Assembly (NCBI GenBank): GCA_007258455.2
Contig: VDFB02275534.1
Location: 137,644 to 201,643 of the forward strand
From: Sequoia sempervirens
Taxonomy: Eukaryota; Streptophyta; Pinopsida; Cupressales; Cupressaceae
DNA: 64,000 nt
Direction: 5' to 3'
Shown here: positions 58,241 to 64,000 of the stretch, piece by piece
Position numbering within the stretch: the first letter of the stretch is position 1
How the letters are laid out: every line of letters starts with the position of its first letter
Program-made: the position numbers and the translations under genes
Notes under the pieces: generated by a model
Databases searched by the model: none
Told to the model about the DNA's origin: nothing
Seen by the model: the letters and a program-made list of their open reading frames with translations, nothing else

Positions 58241-58693
58241 TAACCTCATGTCCCCATGCGGCTGCTTAACTCCATTTTCTGCTTAAATTTAAGCAGCAGG
58301 GGTGTTCCCATGCATAAATTTTATTATTGGGAAAGGATAATTTGGAATCTTTTCCTATTTTAATGGAGCAGCTACTGTTTAGGAATTGAAAATAAGCTGT
58401 GAAAAAAGAGGGGGGGCTGGAAATAAGCAGCAACTGCATATTGCTAAAAATCCACGTGGCTCCAGAAATTTATTTCCCTCTTTTTTAATATTTGATTTGA
58501 TTTTTCTTTTTCTAATTTTTTATTGTACAAAGTATTATTAATACTATTAATACAAATTTAAGCTGGCTGCTTAAAAATAAGCACAAAAATTAAGAATTCA
58601 TGGGGCCATCAGCTTCACAAATAACTCCTAAATAAGTTGAGCAGTGGCTGCTAGCCAAAATAAGCTAAGCAGCCGCATGGGGACATGAGGTAA
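58241..58693. mobile_element. Harbinger/Tourist-type MITE with 25-26 bp terminal inverted repeats
   Basis: The element 58244-58690 (447 bases) begins CCTCATGTCCCCATGCGGCT + GCTTA and ends with the exact reverse complement. It is flanked by TAA on both sides (58241-58243, 58691-58693). A 3-bp TAA/TTA duplication fits PIF/Harbinger. No coding. Interior copies of GCTTAA(A)TTTAAGC and GGCTGCTTAAAA add secondary structure. Confidence 0.85.
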
Positions 58694-61600
58694 GCTCTTA
58701 AATACATCTAAACTAAATGCAAGCTATATTATTTCAAGGGAGTTAATCAAATTATTTATACCCAAAACAAAATAAGCAAGGATAAGGTTTAGGTTTCCAA
58801 TAGTTCGTCAATTTTGAATTTTTGGTACAAGATAAATTTTAAATTTCTAGTTTCTAATATTTTGCAAGATTTATGGATATAATGTTTATAGATCTTTTTA
58901 GTACTTTTAAATTAGTATGAGCATACAAAATTAGATCAATCTCTATGGATCATATTTTGATCAATATTCATAGTTCATAATCAATTTGTGCATCTCTCAC
59001 CCCTAAAGCTTCTAACCTACGTGTTATAGACTTGTAGCAACTTACAATTGAATTCATTATCATAATATATTATTAATCATAACAAAAATGCATAATAAAG
59101 TGTTTTTTTTCTCTAACATGTACAAATGAAAGTATAGTGGAAAAAAATAATCAAGAAAAAGATCCTTTTAAGTTCTTGCTCTTAACCTCTATTTCTAATG
59201 TTATGAGTGAATAATTTTAGCTTTAGATTAACAAGATAAATCTTATAGTTTTGAACCTTAACCATACCTCTTCTAAATATATTTCAAGTGAGGATTGACC
59301 ACTAACACCTTAATAATTATGGTTAAAATTCAATGTCATAAACGTATTATTCCTCTTCAATATAGCCTTATATTCCATACAATGCCCTATAGATTATTAG
59401 ATGGTCAATCAATATTATAGGTGGTAGAAATTTCATTTTGTATACTTTAACTCATCTAATTATAAAAGTGCTACTAAACTAAATGTAACTTTGGATCCTT
59501 TTGAGATTAGTGAAATATCTTGAAGTTAGGCATTAGTTCCATTTGATGCTTTGAATTAGAGAATTAGATTCTTGATATGTTTTATAATCCATTAGAGTAA
59601 TTGAAAATTTTTAGTACAATTTAATTTATTTAATTGCTTTAAATTCTTTACAATATCATTTGGTTGTGTTTGTTTGATGAAGTGACATAATCATTTTGAT
59701 AAAAGGAAACACTAGAAAGTATTGAAACTAGTTAGAGTTAAAATTGTGTTGTTAAGGTGATCATTTTGAAACCAAGATATAGTTAATATCAACAACTTGG
59801 AACATTTAGACACCTTGGTTTTATGTTTGTACCATTGTGAAAATATGCTAACAATAATAATATGCATACTTAATTATAAATATATTATTGAAGCGATCTA
59901 CTTTAGTTAAAGTGATAATCTACTTCATCTCAAGTGATTGTTTACTTCATACAAACATGATCATAATATTAGGGTAAGATTACATATGCTTTGTTTTGTA
60001 TTGTAATGTTTGCTAGAGCTATACTTGTAAACTTTTACTTATATAAAAGTCTAATGTTTAGAGGGATATTCTTGAGATATGATACACAATGGATGACAAG
60101 AATAATGTATTCTCTTCCCTTGGTGAAATCAATAAGGCCTCATGAATTGTATGTGTTTTTAATATGGATTGCTCTTGCAAACTAATATCTTATTACATGT
60201 ATAAACAATTAATTAATACACTTTCTACTTTATCATAGGACACAACTAAAAGGTAGGAAACCATCCCTTAGAGATAACATGGAGGGAATTAGCAAAAAGA
60301 TGCCCTCTTCTTCTTGTCAAAAAATATACCCATTGTAGAAGATCCTTAATGCCTTGCACATATATATCTAGCTTGCATAATTCATTGCAACTGATTGGAA
60401 GTGACATACTTATTTAAAAAAATTAAGAGGCACAAAGATCAATTTTAGATTTGAATTATTATTTAACTCTAGTATGTTATATTAATCATGCACTCTCTTC
60501 TATTTTGTAGCTAAGAAGACCTGAGGATACCTTAAGGGATGACAATGCACTATTTGTTGCTAGAGATGAATTCATTCCCTTCCTTGATTTTTTTGTATTT
60601 TAATATCCAATTGAGAAATATATTAATAAATACTATCTTACTCCATATTTTGTTCAATTAATTATCACACTACAATGCAATAGTACCAAACATGTTCTTG
60701 TCTTGAAGACACAAACCAAATAATTCCCCTTTTGGCCATTGGCATTGCTATGTTGATGTCTTGTATCCTTTGCATGATGACATTATTGGTAAAATATAAT
60801 GGCTAGTAATCTATTGTTTAATCAAGCATTATTTGATTTAATTAATTAAATGTACCTACGTTAGATTTTGTTGAAGTTTGTTTGAGTTAGTTTAGTTTAT
60901 TATACATGTTTGAATGCTATGTTTTATTAATCTAAGAGTGATTTTGTATTCATAATATTGAATATGATGTGTGCTAACATTATCCTATAAGGGAAGATTG
61001 TGCATTACTAGATAGGGTATGAAAATTGTTGCTCCAAGGGTCTCACAACTATTGTGAGCAACATCTATTGAAATTTGTATTTACTTCTAAATTTATTTAA
61101 TGATTTATCTTTAACAATTGCATCTTCATTATTTTTTATAAGATGTACACGTACTATCAACTAGGTTGTTGAGTGAATATCGTACATTAGCATTCAATAG
61201 ACAAAGTAAACTCCATAAGTAGTATTTCCTTTCCATATTTGAGTGAAGTTTATAGTTAGTTTTTTTTTGATGAACCTAACATAATAAAGATTGATTGTGC
61301 ATTTACATCTAATTTGCTAGTGAGTGCAAAAATGTTTTTCCAATGGAGAGAAGAATGTGTTGCACTATTGTTTTCTCCTCCCTTGTAAGACACATTTGGA
61401 AGAGGGTTCCATAATTTTGGGCATTGGACATATAAAAAAAACATTAGGACATTCTATAGTAGGACTTTCATCCCATGAAGGAAACCTGACCACGGTAGAA
61501 GTGATAATAGAAAACTAACAAGCAAAGAAGCCGTATATTGGGACATTGAGCAATAAATTAGAATGTTTTCCCAAGAACCAAAGGTTGGTGAGGAGATGGG

Positions 61601-62519
61601 CCAAGAGAAAATGCATGCCCAAAGAAGGGGTCAATTCCATTTCTAACTTGAGTAATGAGGCCCTTAAAGCTATCTATATCACCATGTCAAATTATGACTG
61701 TGAGGAGACCATAGAGGAGAGGAGAGAGGATGTATGGTTGTCATGCATAGGGACGGGTAGGGTAAAGATCATTTAGTTTTAGCAAAGGTAAATGACGTAT
61801 TTTCTCATATTGCAACTATATTCTAATTTTGACAATGTTGTATCATAAAATTTAAACTACTTAGAATGTAAGAGAAAATTGACTTATACTACAAGGTGTT
61901 GGCTAAACTGTGAACACTTACTCTTTTAAACAAAGACACAAATTTGAAACTCCATTGTTTGCACCTACGTTGTGTTCCTCTTCTGTCCTTTTTAATTAGA
62001 ATTGTGTGGGAAAATACAGTATGAAGGATTGATCTACTAAATGTTTAGTTGCCTATCTACACGCTAGTATGTAGATTTTACACCATTCCTCCAAATTATT
62101 TTGGCACTCGTCATGGTTAGTGTTCATAAACGCTTGTGAGCTATGGAACATTATAGAGACATGTTTTTTGGTTTGATCTCAAATGAAATAAATTCCTATA
62201 TAATTTAATAAAAAATTAACTGAAATGGGATGCCATACATCTCTATTTGCTTATAATATATGATATTGAAAGCTAGGGCTTTCCAATAATATTTTGAGGG
62301 AAAATAAAATTAAAAAGATCAATTAGGTTGCCAAGAAATATTTTAGGCCCCATTAGCTTGCTTGGGATAGCCCGTGCCAACTACAATCTCATACATTAAA
62401 AGAATCTTAACTGATACTTATCAAAAGTGGCAAGGTTATTACATAGTAGCTGCAATATGTTATACAAAATGAAAAAGATAAATTAAATTAATAGTAATCA
62501 TTTAAATACCTTTGTCTTT
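58694..62519. other. AT-rich intergenic region
   Basis: 3.8 kb without a supported gene or element. Short open frames (59991-60185, 61324-61518, 61546-61776) show no domain. The pair at 61324-61776 has a charged composition (RRWAKRKCMPKEG, EETIEERREDVW) but no support. Confidence 0.5.
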
Positions 62520-62699
62520 CACATCAAACTATGAGTTTTTTTTTTATTCAAGAGGTAAACGCTTTTGACCGGAGCTATGAATCGGATACAACCATTCAAC
62601 AATAACACCCCAACAGGGTTTGAACCTTGGTGGCAAGAACAACAATGCCACCAATAAACCATCACACCATGCCAATACCGGCACATCAAACTATGAGTT
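62520..62699 (-). mobile_element. tRNA-derived SINE with 18-bp duplication
   Basis: The element 62538-62681 (144 bases) is on the minus strand. CACATCAAACTATGAGTT flanks it at 62520-62537 and 62682-62699. The minus strand has an A-box-like GGTATTGGCATGG / TGGTTTATTGG region, a perfect B box GGTTCAAACC (62617-62626), and ends in AATAAAAAAAAA. Size, promoter and long duplication all fit a SINE mobilised by a LINE of the kind seen in this window. Confidence 0.85.
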
Positions 62700-63636
62700 A
62701 AATATTGATATTATTTTTAAATTCTTTCTAAGTTTTGTGCTCTTATTCAACAACTTTCCAAATTTTTTTTTGAATTTCGATAAGAAATGAGAAAGATATC
62801 ACAATCTTAGTGAGTCTACATTAAACTATCATTTTCAAATCAAAACAATGTACCAATAATAGAATGACACCTAATGAGAACATGATTCCACCTTTGCAGA
62901 GCCTTACCCTCCTACAATTTTGCAACACCTCTATTTTTTGTAACTTCTAATATATATATTTTTTCCTTTATGATTTTCCAAATAAAAATGAACAAAATTG
63001 AGGAAAAAAATAGGAGTGAACAAGATGTAAAGGAAGAATAAATGCAAATGAATGATGAATTTCACAAATTTGTACATAGTTCACATTGCGTCTTTGTTGA
63101 TAAAATATAAGAATGGTTGACGAACATCAATTGCTATTACATGTGGTGTGTATTGCTTGTTGTTCTATGCACCACTTTGGAGGAAAGAAAAGTGAATGGA
63201 CGATGAGTATAGAGGTCTCATAGGACACTTGCTATGATACATATTGAAATTAATACAAAGCAAGTGTAATGTCATTTTTCCTCCTAAAGTAGTTTAAGTA
63301 TTTGCAGTAGATTTAATAGATTAACTATTAGAGAAGATAATTTACTAGGTGCAATGTTACTAAATGATGTGAATAACTAACATAAAATAAACAATGTAAA
63401 CTATAATATGTAATAATTAGACAAGGATTATAAACTAAATAATTAACATAGTAAATTGAATAACACATCCCTTTAATTCAATTGGATTAACATCAAATTC
63501 ATAATATTCTAATATCTTTTAATATCAATGGCTTTCAATACTTATATGAATAATATCACTTGGAAAAGCCACTCTCACCTTAGGTAGATGTCAGTGGTAT
63601 TGGTTCTTACTATGGAACAATTTAGGAGGAAACAAT
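62700..63636. other. AT-rich spacer
   Basis: No gene or element recognised. Confidence 0.45.
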
Positions 63637-64000
63637 TCATTTTGGAATAAAACATAGTATTATGCTTTGTACAAGTGTTGGTTCAACAAAACAAGGCTTA
63701 ACACAAGTGCAAATACCCAAGCCCTGGCCAGGACAATCTCGAGTGTAGTTTGTATTTCGGGTTGGACACACATTGTGTGCCCCCTTCTCCAATGCCCATA
63801 GCTCACCAAACCACTTTCCTCTTCCTTGAATGTTCTCCCTTGAGTGTTCTCCATAATTTCCTTGAGTCTCACATAAATGCTTTATATAAGCCTTAAGGGG
63901 TGGTTTCCAAACCATCACACCCTTCTTTTGAACAAGGCAACTGAGAGGGGGGGGGGGGGGGGAATCAATTGTAGCAAATTTAGCCTTTAAAACGTTCACT
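63637..64000 (-). mobile_element. Edge of a copia-like LTR element (partial)
   Basis: AACTGAG, a G-run and GAATCAATTGT at 63934-63973 match the inner part of the copia 5' LTR at 3104-3130, in the same orientation. The left boundary is not defined and the element continues past the window. Minus-strand frames here have no recognised domain. Confidence 0.45.

Noticed and set aside
61324..61776. Two adjacent plus-strand frames as a real gene
   Set aside because: No domain, splice sites or promoter; weak similarity to 58140-58222 suggests an old repeat.
62616..62626. A tRNA gene
   Set aside because: The B box is good, but no cloverleaf can be drawn, and a poly(A) tail plus 18-bp duplication identify a SINE.
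63943..63962. Telomere-like or G-quadruplex element at the right end
   Set aside because: It is a plain G-run in the same LTR position as the shorter run at 3108-3117, probably slippage or sequencing noise.

Overview
The window looks like nuclear DNA of a seed plant with a very large genome, most likely a gymnosperm (conifer-type). This is inferred from four things: one plant-type annexin gene spread over about 36 kb with a 30 kb intron, nested LTR retrotransposons including kilobase-long LTRs, full-length L1-type LINEs with long target-site duplications, and very AT-rich spacers. No bacterial, organellar, rRNA or tRNA genes were seen.

Layout. 1-4331: minus-strand Ty1/copia element (3' LTR cut by the window edge, RT/RNase H deleted, integrase catalytic residue lost). 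4332-5197: pyrimidine microsatellite and AT-rich spacer. 5198-12541: full-length but heavily decayed plus-strand L1-type LINE with a 12-bp duplication. 12542-13965: AT-rich spacer with a 250-bp tandem duplication. 13966-19997: younger full-length minus-strand L1-type LINE with a 16-bp duplication, intact ORF1 and an ORF2 carrying a few lesions. 19998-21249: spacer and annexin promoter. 21250-57207: annexin gene in six exons. Intron 1 holds a 1.06 kb hAT-like non-autonomous element. Intron 4 (about 30 kb) holds a 3.8 kb solo LTR (27052-37716) split by a 6.87 kb LTR-like element with a ~1,100-codon ORF (28050-34918); a complete chromovirus-type Ty3/gypsy element (38916-45831); a small LTR element without pol (47480-52750) split by a gag-only copia element (47570-50720); exon-like fragments of unknown origin; and a GC-rich island abutting exon 5. 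57208-64000: 3' UTR, a Harbinger-type MITE, AT-rich spacer, a tRNA-type SINE, and the edge of another copia-like LTR.

The annexin is the only host gene recognised. It matches the plant annexin exon pattern but carries a TAG at codon 15 and a frameshifting internal deletion of about 55 bp in exon 3, and its exon 5 acceptor lies against the GC-rich island. As written it is a pseudogene, unless these are assembly errors or a defective allele.

The two most unusual structures are an array of short hairpins at 49982-50278 (a near-constant 12-nt loop with arms that differ yet stay complementary, just upstream of the 3' LTR of the gag-only copia element), and the 6.87 kb element, which has TG...CA ends, a 5-bp duplication, no terminal repeats, no PBS or pol, a late TATA box and a long unrecognised ORF. 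The latter is best explained as a giant solo LTR with a gene in its U3 part.
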